Shown here: positions 1 to 12,200 of the stretch, one piece after another
Position numbering within the stretch: the stretch's first letter is position 1
Layout: each line of letters opens with the position of its first letter
Assembly (NCBI GenBank): GCA_010094045.1
Contig: ML986580.1
Location: 140,059-204,058 of the forward strand
Origin: Lojkania enalia
Lineage: Eukaryota; Ascomycota; Dothideomycetes; Pleosporales
DNA: 64,000 nucleotides
Direction of reading: 5' to 3'
The notes under the pieces: generated by a model
Databases searched by the model: none
Seen by the model: only the letters and a program-made list of their open reading frames with translations
Told to the model about the DNA's origin: nothing
Program-made: the position numbers and the translations under genes

Positions 1-2043
1 TAATACTCTATTAATTTCCTATTAAGGTTTCTAAGAAACCTATTAGCTAATTATATATCCGCGGATAGAGGATAAAGAAGATAGATAGGGGGTAATAGAG
101 CTTGTTAATATATAGATAGCGTAGTAGGAATTAATACTATAGGCTTAGGACCCTTTAAATATACTCGATAAACTAAGGTAGAATTTAGCTACTTATTATA
201 GTAAGATCTAGAGATAATTTAAAGAAGCTATATAATTTTTAGATAGTTGTCTATTTATATTCTATTACTACTACAGCCTTTAACTTATATATCTAAATAA
301 GAATTATAATAGTATAAAATATCTAACAAATTACTTTAAATCTTAGACCTATCTAAAAACTCTAGCTTCTAAGTATAATAGGTTCTATATACTTATAGCT
401 AGGCCTCCTAATAATAAAGATCTAATTATACTACTATACTCTACTAGCGCTTTTAAGTATAAACTAGTCCGTATTATTATTAATAATAACTAGTCTTTTT
501 AAATAGTAGATTGCCTATTCTTTTAATAATTTCTTTAGTTCTTCCGACTAGGTACTATATTAATTAGCCGATTTAGTTTTATAGGGCTATTTAAGTATAA
601 GAGTATAGTAGCTCGGTTCTCTCTTTTATATAACCTTAACTAAAGTATAAAGATATTAATCGCGTTTAATATCTAGTTTATAAAGAACTACTTTAGTTTT
701 CTTATAGTAAAAGGGTATTATATTAATTAGGACTAGGAGTTCTGCGAGAGACTATTTAATTTTATCCCTATTTAAGGAAGCTATACTAGTACTTCTATAG
801 TAATAGAAGTACTATATATTCTATTAAATATAAATATGTAACAATAATTACTAGCAGCTACCTATAATAACGCTGCTAATAATAGTATATTTATATATAC
901 AATATAAGAGAAACTATATAAAGATAGTATTAAATAGAACTATAAGAAGAATATAATTCTATACCTTACTTATATTATTAATCTTATTGTTTAGGAAATT
1001 ATTTACTATCTTAAGCTCGCACCCCCTAAAGAGATAAAAGATAGAGGAACTTTATAGTAACGCGATATAAATAAGATCTAGATATAAATTTCTATCTTAA
1101 ATTCTCTTTATAAAGTATAGCTTTTTATTATAATTAGTTATTATAGTTATTATATACTAATTTCTAGTTAGATTTAAGCTATTTATAAAGTAATTAATCG
1201 ATCGCTATAGTATTATAAGCGTTTTATTACTTTATAGGGCTCTCTACTATCTAAGCACCGGCTGTCTATAATAAAAGATGTCCCAACTTAATAGAATTCG
1301 ACATTTAATATATATAACCGAGTAGTAGGCTTTAAGTAATATATTAATGACTAACATTAATATAAAATTAACTTAAAGATTCCTACTTGGAGATCTAGTA
1401 ATAATAAGAACGCTGAGGTAGATTTCTATAATTTCTAGTAACTTTAACTATCTACTACTAAATAGTACTACTTAATACTAATTGTAGACCTGCTCGGCAA
1501 TTTTAAAAGGGTAACTAAAGTACTTAGTAAGAATATAAAGCTTTAGATCTAGTATATTTAGTAAATATATAATAGGCTCTTCAATTTCCTAGATAATATA
1601 AATAGAGATCTAGCTAAAGATGTAGAGAGTAACTTAGATTAGCTAATAGTAGTAAGAGCTGTAATAGAGAAGGGTCGATTTAAATTAAGTAAATACTACT
1701 TAAAAATAGATGTAAAGTATAGTTACTTATTTAACTATATAATAATCTTAGATCTATCCTAAAAGCTTATAGTATATAAGGTACTTTTATTACAGCTATT
1801 TATTATATTAGCTTCTAACTATAACTATAGGATAAGACTTAAAACCTTTAGTATAGGGAAACCTATCGCTAATAATTCCTTAAATATCTTAATCGCTATA
1901 ATAAGGATATACTAGGCTATATCTTATCTATAACGCCCCGACCTTAATAGATATAAAGTAATAAGTAGTTTTATAAACTATCTCTACAATATTTATCCTT
2001 AAGTAGCTCCTTAAGTTTCCTAGACCAGGATCTAAGTAACATA

Positions 2044-2073
2044 GGAGAGGGAGAGGGAGAGGGAGAGGGAGAG
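2044..2073. repeat. (GGAGAG)5 microsatellite
   Basis: Five perfect hexamer units lie inside the RIP block. They contain no CA or TG and so would be spared by RIP. Confidence 0.9.
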
Positions 2074-2885
2074 TTAGAGGAAGAAGAGAAAGGACTAACT
2101 TATTAAAAAGGAGAAAGCTATCTAAGTACACCTCCTATTCGAGGTTGTAACTTTAATATATTAGGCTAGTAGAGAGTAAACGAATATTAGTATCCGCAGC
2201 TTATTTAAATTATAAGAGATATTCTCCTAATATAGATTGTAGGAGTTAGTATTAAGTAGGTTTTTAATACTACTAGAAATATAATTAGAGATAGAAGATA
2301 TTACCTTACTATATAGAGAATCTAGAATATTATATTTCTAAAATATATAATAAGCGGAGAGAACTATCGTATTAAAGAGGTATACTAGGCTATAGAAGCC
2401 TAAGATACTAGTAAGTTAAACTCTCTTTATAGCGCTAATAAGGTTATAAATCTCTTTAAACTTCTAGCCTAGATATATAATAAAGAACTAGAGATTAATT
2501 AGGAAATTAACTAGGAGAATATCGATTCTAGTACTACTACTAATAAGGAGCTACTATAAAAGTATATTTGTTAAGAAATTTATAAACCTCTATAGTTTAT
2601 ATAATAAATTACTATTATAAATATATTATTGTATTAGATTAAGCTATATAAGATTAATAGTTAAAAAGCGTACTATTATAGTCTATAATATACTACAGTA
2701 TACTATTCTAGAATCTAATAAAACGAGATTAGCCTAATCTATAATAAATAGCTATAATAAAGCCCTAGAATATTATATTATATATACTCTTACTAAGCTA
2801 CTTTCTAAAGTATACTAATTAGTTAGATTTTAAGAAAACCCAGTCCATACAACCCTACCTTAACCTATACCCTATTACTAAGCAG

Positions 2886-2970
2886 CTACCCTAACTCTAC
2901 TTATACTCTAGGTTAATTAGTAAGACCCTAACCTTAACTCTACCCTACTTATATAAGACCCTAACTCTAA
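2886..2970. repeat. degenerate telomere-like tract
   Basis: CCCTAA occurs at 2889-2894, 2926-2931 and 2959-2964, within a run of CCTAAC/CCTTAAC/CTCTAAC variants starting near 2850. CCCTAA is the common telomere unit of filamentous fungi. The array is too degenerate to be a functional telomere. Confidence 0.4.
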
Positions 2971-4355
2971 CCCAACCTATACCTATCTACTAGCCTACTA
3001 CTTACTAATATACTAATAATAGTATTAAAATTAGCTAACGATATATAGTTTAATTAAACTAATTAGATTAATTTTTATACTAATTCTAGGTATTTATTAA
3101 GAAATTATTTTAATACCTTCTCTAGATATATAAACTAGTAGTTTAATCTACCCTCTAGATATTCGTATTAGTAGCTAGAACAGTACCTCCTTTCTATAGA
3201 CTTACTATTAGTAGGCTTACTCCTAGTTTTAGTATTACTCTTATTCTTATCTTTATACTAATTACTATTAGGCTATTATATATCTTTTAACTATATTTAA
3301 AGTACTATTACCTTCTTAACTAGATTCTCTTAATATAATTTATCGTTAATCTCGTTAATTATAGTATTAATATCTAGAACTCTACTTTAATATAAAATCT
3401 AATACTATTACTATACGTAGGTTTTAAATTAATTTTTAATAGTAATAATAAATTAGAATATAATACCTTTAGAACTAGGCTTAAGGTTAATATTATCTAA
3501 TTACGTAAAACTAGCTTTAAATTTACTAGTAAATTAAGATATACTATTATAGTAACTACTATATAGGCTAAAGAAATTAGCTTAGAGGGTATACTCCTCT
3601 ATAAGATCTTACTCTTTATAGTACTTAAGGATAGTATCTAAGAGTACTTCTACTATCTTATATAAGCGTAGACCTTCAAGTATCTCTTAGTAAACTATAG
3701 CGAGTAGAATACTTATAATAAAAGCTTCCTTCTTAATATAATTATAGTAGTTCTTCTACTATCAGTTATATTATACTTTATAGGCGTTATTAGTACGTCG
3801 AATATTCTCGAAATCGCTTTACTAGACGAGTTTTACTATCTACAACTCTATATCGTCTAGACGCGGCGGTAAGTTCTAATATATTAGCTTACTAGGTTTA
3901 GGTAGTAGAGATACTCCTTCTAGAATATCCTTAGTAGTCTTACTAATAACTTAGTTTTATAAGGCAGCTTCTTATAGTAAAATATTCTTACTATCCTTTA
4001 CTAAATTTATAACTTTCTTATAGTCTACTATAATAGTATCGTATCCTATATTAGTAGCGCGAGCTAAACTTAGTTGGTTAACTAGATACTACTATTAGGC
4101 TACCTATTAGTTAGTAATAGTAAGTTAGGGATCGATATAATAATTAGTCTAATTTACTATAGGCTAGAAATATAGCTAAAAGCTTATAACCTATTAAGCT
4201 ATAGTAGATAGAGTAGAAGGAAGTATATTATTATTACTTACTTAGTAAAGCGCGCTCTCTAGAAGAACTATCTAAATAGAGCTAGTCCTAATTAGAACTA
4301 GTCTATAAACGCCGATATTTATAAGATCTATTACCTTAATATCTACCCTCTAATA

Positions 4356-4475
4356 GTTTTAAGCTATCTTATTATTTTATTATTATATTATTATTAAAAG
4401 CTTAAGTATCGCGTTTTAGTAATAGAGTAGATTGCTCGCTTATATAAGCTACTTACTTATAAGGTATATTATCTT
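4356..4475 (-). mobile_element. RIP-mutated terminal end of a Fot1-like transposon
   Basis: Aligned to 8650-8766, the sequence is collinear over about 110 bases. The differences are almost all C to T or G to A, mainly at former CA/TG sites: GCTCACGCG reads GCTTAAGTA, and CTCACTTGC reads CTTACTTAT. This identifies it as the inverted-repeat end of the same transposon family after RIP. Confidence 0.75.
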
Positions 4476-4670
4476 TAATTAATTAGTTTAGTTTCTTATC
4501 TTCGTTTCTAAGATAAGATTTACTTCTTACTATAATATAAAATATTCTAAAAGAGAAACTATATAAATAATTTAGGAAAAGGAAAAATTAATATAAATTA
4601 TTAAAGTTTAAATAGATTTAGTATAAGTAAGAAAATATTAAAAGTAATTAAGAACTATAGTACTATAAAG

Positions 4671-6142
4671 AAAACCTTTTATATAATTAGCTCTAGTAAT
4701 AGTTGGACCTCTGTTAATAGGCATCCTAGATTCTTATTTGATACGTTTTCCGAGAAGGATAGAAAGTGCTCTCGAAGAATAGTATAGAGAGGGAGGAAGC
4801 AAAATGGGGAAAAGTTGTAGAAATTGCCCGAAACTTGGTCTTTGGTAGAAGGGAAACCAATTATAAGTAATATGACTGAGTATAAGAGCCAATCATCCAT
4901 ATAGATATGGTACTAGGTAGTCTTTAAGACGGATCATTACTCCCTTACTGAGCTTTGCCATTAATGCTCAAGTTTCAACGGAGTAACTAGGGGCTTCCCT
5001 GGGTGCTGGAAAAACTGCCCAGCGTCATCGGAAACACCACGTGATAGCCACGTGATGACCCGCCGAGATATTCATTGGAAGAATGTTTATCGAGGTTATG
5101 TTTCATCGGTTTTCAGTGTTTTCAAAACGCTCTTCCAGGTTCTGATGTCCACAAGCAGGGGTCTCAAAGTAACCAATAAGTTCTTGATGCCGAAGCAGTA
5201 GTCAGCAGCCGGGTCGGAAAACTTAAGGAACGCAGACTTAGTCACATTCTCACTCAGCCACATCCCGAGACAGAACCTCCGTCCGTTGGCACGTCAGCTG
5301 AATGCATGCAAGCCAAGTCCTTACACATGTTCAATGAGCGTGGTTAGGTCCATCTACAATGTGTACTCGGTCAAACAAAAACACCCCTAAGAGAACATCC
5401 TATCGCATACACGACGGAACGTCGTAACTAATGGGATTTGAACAAAACTTCAATGATAAGATCCATACGGACATTGAAACAACATATACGACCGGATGCG
5501 ACAGGCAATGGTGCTTTGCAACGAAATGTTCCTTGCCTCGTTTCTGCATTCGCAATCATTCGGCCTGCATAGCGCTGACGACACGTCTGCACGCCGACAT
5601 TATAAGCCACTGCTGGCCAAACTCAAGTTTCCCTAGGCGCGGATTTGCATTTCAAGGACGAGATTCACCGCCAAGCCCGTATCGGAAGCTTGGCAATGCT
5701 TAAAAACAGGGTTTGGAGGTATATTACCAACGCCAAGAAATCATAAAAAAGCTTGGAGGCGCTTAGCGTTTCGGAGACCCATGCTCGTGTGAAGGGCCAA
5801 CGGAATTACTGGATGCTCTAGATTACTAGTCCTGCAGACCAGATGCAAATGGAACGCCACAGAAGGCGACACGCCAGCTTTGACGTGATAGCTTAGAAGA
5901 CGCTTTCACTTGATTGCGGCTGCGTTTTGAGGCTTGGTCTAGTCTCGAAGGGGAAAGACTGCGGCCTGAGGCAATGCGAGATTGGTAGACTGGTAATGGA
6001 ACCCGGAAAATCCGGCAGCCGCTCGATGCGAGATGCGAGAGACCACCAGGGGCTTACATGAATGACAAGGGCTAACGACCGGCACGCTCCCTTTTTATGC
6101 AAAGTGTAAGCCGTCGGAGCTAAAACACTGTGAAGCTAGAAA
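4671..6142. other. intergenic, no gene recognised
   Basis: Composition is normal but no frame resembles a known family. Two CACGTG palindromes lie within about 15 bases near 5040-5055. Frames of 60-90 codons at 4679-4900 (minus) and 5428-5703 (both strands) show no domain or signal peptide and look like chance. Confidence 0.5.
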
Positions 6143-6150
6143 TATAAAAG
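6143..6150 (+). promoter_or_regulatory. TATA box of the metallothionein-like gene
   Basis: TATAAAAG lies about 210 bases upstream of the ATG and is followed by a CT-rich leader. A possible leader intron is GTATCT at 6277 to TTGAG at 6330, with a CACTAAC branch site. It would shorten the mature leader by 54 bases. Confidence 0.5.
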
Positions 6151-6359
6151 GGCTTTGGTCCTGCCAGCTTTTTCTCATTTATTTTCAGTCCAACATTCAC
6201 TTCAATCTTCCAACCACAGCTCTCAAAAACTAGTCTCGACCTTCACTCGACGTTTGCTACATCAGTGTCTTCCTAGGTATCTATTGTCGAACGTCCCAGT
6301 TCATTTCACGTTTGGCACTAACGACTTGAGTTGGACAGCTCTCCATACCCTCCATAAAA

Positions 6360-6482
6360 ATGCCCGGCAGTACTACCTCATCTATCTCCAAGATCATCAA
6401 GCCTAAGCCCATCTCCACCTCTTGTGGGGAGGAGTGCGATTGCTGCGGCTGCGAAGAGTCTTGCTGGTGTGTCGTCATGTAG
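6360..6482 (+). CDS. small Cys-rich metallothionein-like protein (40 aa)
   Basis: The protein has 40 residues. The first 21 contain no cysteine. Seven cysteines are then packed into residues 22-37, at positions 22, 26, 28, 29, 31, 35 and 37, giving C-x3-C-x-CC-x-C-x3-C-x-C. Such dense C-x-C/CC spacing in a tiny acidic peptide is typical of fungal copper/zinc metallothioneins, which bind metal through cysteine thiolates in the cytosol. The ATG has A at -3 and follows a TATA box and CT-rich leader. Trp36 inside the cluster is unusual, since metallothioneins normally lack aromatics. It converges on the hydrolase gene at 6650. The function is inferred from composition and spacing only, and a short Cys-rich peptide of another kind is possible. 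Confidence 0.65.
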   Translation: MPGSTTSSISKIIKPKPISTSCGEECDCCGCEESCWCVVM

Positions 6483-6649
6483 ACTAACCACTTTACCGAC
6501 AACCTTCTCGAATACTTATAGCGCCCGACGGTATGAGCCGATTGCAAGGAGTTTTGGCAGCGGACTTAACATTCTATCTTAAATAAGTTTATCGAATAAG
6601 CTTATCACACTTCAATCCTCAATCTGGCTTAGTGCCCGTTGCTTCGCTG

Positions 6650-7630
6650 TTATCGTCTTTTTTTTTTTAAACTTGTGGCTCCGTACCGGATCGGCCCAAC
6701 AATCGCTTCCTCCATACCAGAACCTCTCTTCCCCAATGCCAGTACCAAATCCTTCGCGAATGCCTGAGGCTCTAAATTATACCCCGTATGCCCACCCGCC
6801 AACAGCTCTACATTTAATCCAAACTTTTGACCTAACACTACATTCGTCCGATACTGCAATGCACTCGGATCCGTCTCCTTCCCATTTGCTAGCATCAACA
6901 AATCCTTGTTACTCTCCATAGCCGTAAGATTGAATTCATGGAGCGGATAAGGCAGAATTTCACGCTCAAACCACAACATACTATTCCCAGCCATGAAAGG
7001 ACTGATCTTGGGATCCATGCCGGAAAAAAGGCCTGCGACGGCGCCGAGATTTCCCTCGTATAGGGTTGCAAATTTAAGCATTGCGGCCGGAATCCCGAAT
7101 TTGCGGTATGTGGTGTAGACTTCTTGTTGCATAACCGTTAAAACCTCTATATCGGGTAGCAAAGTGATAGCAGGCGGTTCGTGTGAGACGAGTGTTCTCA
7201 GGATTGCCGGGTGTTGAATAAGAAGTTCTAAAGCGACAATTGCACCAGAACTTGTTCCTAGTACAATGGCAGGTTCGTTGGAAAGGTGTTTGATGAGCCG
7301 GTAAGCGTCGTCGACGTCAGTGTATAAGCGGTGGTCATAGTCTTGAGGTTCTGTAACTGAGAGGTAGCTGCGGGAGAAGCCTCGACGATCGTAATATGCG
7401 ACTTTGTAGTTAAGCGATAATATCATAGCGATACTGCGCCAGATGTCTGCTGCACCGTTTCCGCCTGAGATAAAGAGGAGGAGGGGACCTTTGCCAACGG
7501 TTTCGTAGTAGAGGCTTGCACCTGGTACATCGAGGTACCCTGGTTTAGAAGAGGGAATAGTCGCATTGAGTTGAGCCTGAACCAGGAGAGCAGCTTCGAA
7601 AAGCAATGTCAGAGCCGCGAAGAAATGCAT
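6650..7630 (-). CDS. secreted alpha/beta hydrolase
   Basis: The protein is 326 aa and intronless. Residues 1-19 form a signal peptide ending in VQAQ, so the enzyme is probably secreted. The alpha/beta-hydrolase fold is shown by the oxyanion-hole region FISGGNG (about 53-59), the YYDRRGFS strand-turn (79-86), the nucleophile elbow GTSSG with Ser127, and a C-terminal GGHTGY with the likely catalytic His281. The acid is probably Asp254. The length fits the prolyl-aminopeptidase/epoxide-hydrolase-like superfamily. The substrate cannot be told. It ends in a basic KKKRR tail. It is convergent with the metallothionein-like gene, with about 170 bases between stops. Confidence 0.9.
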   Translation of the reverse strand: MHFFAALTLLFEAALLVQAQLNATIPSSKPGYLDVPGASLYYETVGKGPLLLFISGGNGAADIWRSIAMILSLNYKVAYYDRRGFSRSYLSVTEPQDYDHRLYTDVDDAYRLIKHLSNEPAIVLGTSSGAIVALELLIQHPAILRTLVSHEPPAITLLPDIEVLTVMQQEVYTTYRKFGIPAAMLKFATLYEGNLGAVAGLFSGMDPKISPFMAGNSMLWFEREILPYPLHEFNLTAMESNKDLLMLANGKETDPSALQYRTNVVLGQKFGLNVELLAGGHTGYNLEPQAFAKDLVLALGKRGSGMEEAIVGPIRYGATSLKKKRR

Positions 7631-7969
7631 CTTGGAGCAGCGTTAAAGGATAATGTTGACCAACCAGTAGGTCCTAATCAATTGGTAGCCACCTTGATGT
7701 GACTAATGGCTAAGGTACCGAGTGCGACGGAAGATATTCTTATATATTTGTAGCTCTGATTGTATATCTACACAACCTCGGCTCTTACGCCTGCAGACGT
7801 GTACCTGTTGATCATATCCAGTCCGCCAAGCATCCATTCATTCCGTGTTCGCGTTTCGCACCCATTACAGTTAGCGTGTTTCCTCAAGGAGAAAACCATC
7901 ATCCTCCTGTTGTATCATTTCCACTTTTAAAGGTCTTAATTTCTTAGAACTTCAAATTATTACAAATGT
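7631..7969. promoter_or_regulatory. upstream region of the hydrolase gene
   Basis: The stretch has normal composition and no open frame of note. It is bounded on the right by the transposon remnant. No specific operator is recognised. Confidence 0.3.
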
Positions 7970-8766
7970 CGGCTGCAATTAAAAGCCGAAACCGATTTGC
8001 AGACTCTTCGGACAATCTTCCTACTGCGATCGGTATTAGCATACATTAGCCTAAGAACTTTATCAGGCGTACTGCTAAGCCTAAGACGCGTCTAAATCAG
8101 CCGATCACGTCTCTCTATACCTGTAACAACTAGTTATAATAAGATAACGCCTATTCGAAAGCTAGATTCTTTAAACTTGTACGTATCCTTGTCTACAATA
8201 CTATACTTCTCCTCAGCACGCCGTGCAAGCTTAAACCAGCTCTTAATTGCCTTAGGATCCTCGTATAGGGCTCTCTAGCAATTATAGGGTCGATTTAGGG
8301 TGTCTTAAGCTTAGGGGTGCGCCTAACAAAGTTTCTAGGCCAATATATGTGCCAATTCAGCCCGTATTTCGCTCAGCAAGCAAGTTATTAGCTATATCTC
8401 GTACAGCAGCTAAAGTCGGCGCAAATAAATCCTCGCGAATCTAGGTCAAGTAAATATTGAATAATCACGTCCTCTTCAGACTTTGTCAGTTTCTTCGACT
8501 TAGGCTCATAATTACGCTGTAAGCAAATTCTAACGCGTTGTCGATGTACAGTCCTTCGAATTGCATTAAATATTAAGGCAGCGCGCCTCTCACTATTTAT
8601 TTAGCTTCTTTTGGTAGCTGAGAGGGCTAAGTTGACTTGATTCTTGTTTTGGGCTGTATTCTTATTGTTTCATTGTTGCATTCTTGCTAAAAGCTCACGC
8701 GTCGCGTTTTGTTGATAGGGTGGACCGCTCGCTTGTTTGGGCCGCTCACTTGCAAGGTTCCTTACG
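7970..8766 (-). mobile_element. truncated Fot1/pogo-like (Tc1-mariner) transposon
   Basis: On the minus strand the inverted-repeat end (GTAAGGAACCTTGCAAGTGA..., ending near 8766) is followed by a broken transposase. Recognisable pieces are KLTKSEEDVIIQYLLDLDSRGF, then YEDPKAIKSWF, and a decayed DDE core (KFKESSFRIGVI, then VVTGIERRDR) corresponding to the first catalytic Asp region. Several stops and frame changes interrupt it, and the element stops abruptly near 7980 without its second end, so it cannot move. The upstream HTH part is also degraded. A RIP-mutated relative of the same end is at 4356-4475. Confidence 0.8.
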
Positions 8767-9289
8767 CGTCTCTCGTCCGTGACAATCCTATAACGAAACG
8801 TCCCAAATCAGTGTAAGGAGAGGGCCAAAAAAGATTTTCCTGACCATATAATTAGAAACATTTATCCTTAGCAAAGACTTTGCCCAAACCTCTCCCGGAA
8901 CCCTACATTTCCTGTGTCCAAACTGCTTATCTTTCACTTATGCAGCAAGACAAACTTTGCCTCTCTTTCACCCTCATGGCCCTTTTGCGGCGTTGTGCTG
9001 TTGCCTAGTTGGAAATGTTTCATCTACTGCGGCTGGGTGCGTCACACTGCGGGCCGCCGCAAGCATAAAGCATAAACAAGGCTACCAACCCAAGACACCA
9101 CGCCTATCTCCCTCCTCTTCACAACGCACTATCTTTTCCAGCGTCCCCAGATAGGCTCTTCTAATATCTCAATTTGAATACCATCACACCTTTGTTAAAA
9201 AAAGTACGAGTCCACATTTACTTCAAGCTGAATTATCATTTCGCCGTCAATCCAAGCCCAAGGCTAGCAAAACCTTGCAGATTGTCGCT
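8767..9289. other. intergenic, leader of the DUF6606 pseudogene
   Basis: The last 150 bases before 9290 are CT-rich, as in a former promoter/leader. No separate gene is recognised. The 65-codon frame at 8957 shows no family resemblance. Confidence 0.4.
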
Positions 9290-12200
9290 ATGCCTTTACT
9301 CAGCCTTGAGGTGACACTCTATCTCTTCCACCATATTGTACTGCCTCCGAAGCTACCGAAGGCGGACGACTGGAATGCCGAATATGAGGACGCCCTGCTT
9401 GACACAACAGTAGAAGCTCTCCGGACGTTCGGCGAGGCTGTCCGAAACGAGCAACCACAATTAGCTAGGTATGCAGATCTCGCAGTTTTTGAGTGATCTT
9501 TATTAAAGGTATTCATGAACATTTTGAGGCTACCTTTGTGTTCAGCCTTAAGTTACTATAGGCCCTTAAGAGTACCTGGACAAGATTTGAGCCTTTAATC
9601 TTAGCCGATAACATTAGTACACCTACTAATGTGTATTGCCACTTTATAGTCAAATAGACCTCGTAGTGTGTACAGTCGGTAACCTACGTCGCGTTCGCAA
9701 TACCTCTGGATTCGTTAGCGACTCCCAACTGGCGGACTTGCTCCATGGCCTTACCTCCGGTAAGACATTCGGGGCTGAACCCCTTGAGATAAAGGCACAA
9801 AATGCCGCCGTAATCGTCAGCAGACAAGGAGCTGGAGCCGATGTCTTCTTCGAAGTTTTCGAACTGTCACCACCGAACGAGACCGTGATGGGAACGAAAG
9901 GTCGACTTAAGCGCTCCTTTCCGACTTATGCTTGTCAAATTTCTCTCCAACAGTTCCAGGAAAAAGGTCTGATTGAGTCACTAGCACACACGCTTGGAAA
10001 GATGAGCTTTGAAGAAGCTCCGGGCTTCCAGCCTCAGACCCGCAAGAACAAGAAAGACCACGATGAGACTCGCGATACTACGCACCCTGGCTTGATCACT
10101 GATTTCTTTACGCATATTCTCTCCGTTGTTGGCCAGCCGGCTGATGTGCAAGGTGTCTGGAAGAACACTCGCGAAGATGTTCTATGGAATAACGGTTTGC
10201 TGCCGTGGAGAAGATCTCCCTTGTGGCTCCTTGTTCGCACAACCATGCGGCTTCAGTTCGCTCGCATCTCATCTGCAGAAGTGTACAAAGCTGCCATGGT
10301 AAATATATTAGCGAGAGTCCTCCGAAGTGTGAAAGCGCACCACAAGTCAATAGGTACGTAAGGACGACTCGCCCATCAAGGAGCCCGTCGAGCTTCGGAA
10401 CACTATCTGTCAAGTGCCATCATTTGTGTTTAAGAGATTGAGAAGTAAAGCAAGCTCTGATGTAGGCCGAGCAGCATTAACCTATCTGAACAGCCTGCTA
10501 ACGTCTTATGACAATCTCCAGGTACTGACGTGTTGTATGTCATCTCCGCCAAATTGACTGGCCGCCTGCAGAAGTTGAGGGGGCTGATTTCCGAGCGCTC
10601 CTTTGGTCTCTACACCAAATCTATCATGAAGCTTCTAAAAGATACACAATCATTGATGAAAGCTAAGATCGGGCGCCTTACAAACAGCGTGGATAACAAT
10701 ATAGACATGGCTGTAATCTCCAGTCTCCAGCTTCGCTACGATCTTGACATCCATCTCCCGCAAGTAGATGAGTTCATTGCGAAGATATTTCGTAGAAAAC
10801 GCCAACCTGATATATCAGCTTTTCACCCCACTTCGAAATGTCTGGTATTTTCGGAGGATGAACTGCCCATCAACTTCAGTGGCTCAGGAGAATATATGTA
10901 CTTCTACTTGGCGACAGTCGAGAAATGGGTTGAAGATCACCTCTCCTCTTGGCTTGAGCGACACATCTCCGATAGTACCACATGCAAGCAGCTACTGCGG
11001 CTTCTCAAAGAATACTTTCATTGCGCAAATTCGGCATACAGCGCCGTAAACGATATACCAAGAAGCCTCTCGATCATGTACCTTACCGTCATGGAGCTAT
11101 GGATTGCATGTGACAAGTGCGCTTGTAAAATGTATCCGTTGTTACATGACTTCGACCAGAAGTGGAGTTGTCCTCGTTCCAGTCGCTTTCCTTGCCCTTT
11201 AAGAGTTAGTTGGAGCGGCTGTTCACCGCCGAGGCCTATATGCAATCTCGCCAAATTAATGCGCGGGCTGATGCTCCATCGCTCTACCGCGACTTTGGCC
11301 TTTCATCCTCTTTCGCAGTCAGATTCTTTGATGAATCTTCAGAACATCAGAGGTTACGTTCAAATATTGAGCAGCACGCAACGGTGAGACGTCAGCAGAA
11401 GTGTCACGAACTGGCTAAACAGAAACAACTGTATCACGATCTAAAAGATAGGTCTAATAAGCGTAGCTGCGACTACCAAAAAGCCTACGACAGGAATTAC
11501 ACATTCACGAGCACTGAACATGCACTTTGGTGCGAGAAATGTAGCTTAAGGTCTCAAGCTGAACAACTCCGAATTCAGGTCCATGAATGGCCGCTCAGTT
11601 CAGATCAAGCAATCGCGAAAGCAACAGTTTTCGAATTACGAATCCCGAAGGCCTACAGTCACTGGCGCGACGCGACGATGTTCTTACTGATAGAAGTGCT
11701 AGGCTTCACTTACTCTAACACTAGAGAACCGAGAACTAGATATATTCTTAGCGACCAAGATGGCTTGAGTACCTTTTGGGGCTCCCCATGGGATCAGCGC
11801 ATCAACCTCGTTTCCGAGGACAAACCGCTCACAGGGAGCCACTACCGTGTCAAGGAAGGTATTGAATTCTTAGAGGAGAAGGATATCTGTGTTGATAATG
11901 CACTCCGATATCAATACTTCGATAGCCTAGACAATACCTTCACTAACCCCCTGCGCTCCACTCAAAAGGTATCGAAGAAGTGCACATATCAACTCCCGGC
12001 TCGTTCATCACAACTTCAGCCTTATCTGCGAATACCCACCACTTCGAACGATATAACCCCGAATCAGGTTATTGCAAGTCTGTCAGATTGTCCCTCGCAC
12101 TTCTCTTTGGACGAATACAAAGCATTCGGATCGCTTCCGATCGGGTACAGGATCCAATATCAGAACATCCTTGTGCAACTTGCGATGCCAGCCGTCGATC

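Larger units (their letters stand above)
1..4670. repeat. AT-rich RIP-mutated transposon graveyard
   Basis: The block is extremely AT-rich and made almost only of TA, AT, AG, CT, TT and AA steps. CA and TG dinucleotides are nearly absent, which is the signature of repeat-induced point mutation (CpA to TpA on both strands). No open frame of useful length exists. The right end changes abruptly near 4670 to normal composition. The segment at about 4356-4475 is a mutated twin of the Fot1-like element end at 8650-8766, so at least the right part derives from such a DNA transposon. The origin of 1-3000 is not recognised. A (GGAGAG)5 microsatellite lies at 2044-2073. Confidence 0.9.

Noticed and set aside
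5028..5060. Paired CACGTG sites as an operator
   Set aside because: They are not near the start of any recognised gene, and such hexamers are common by chance.
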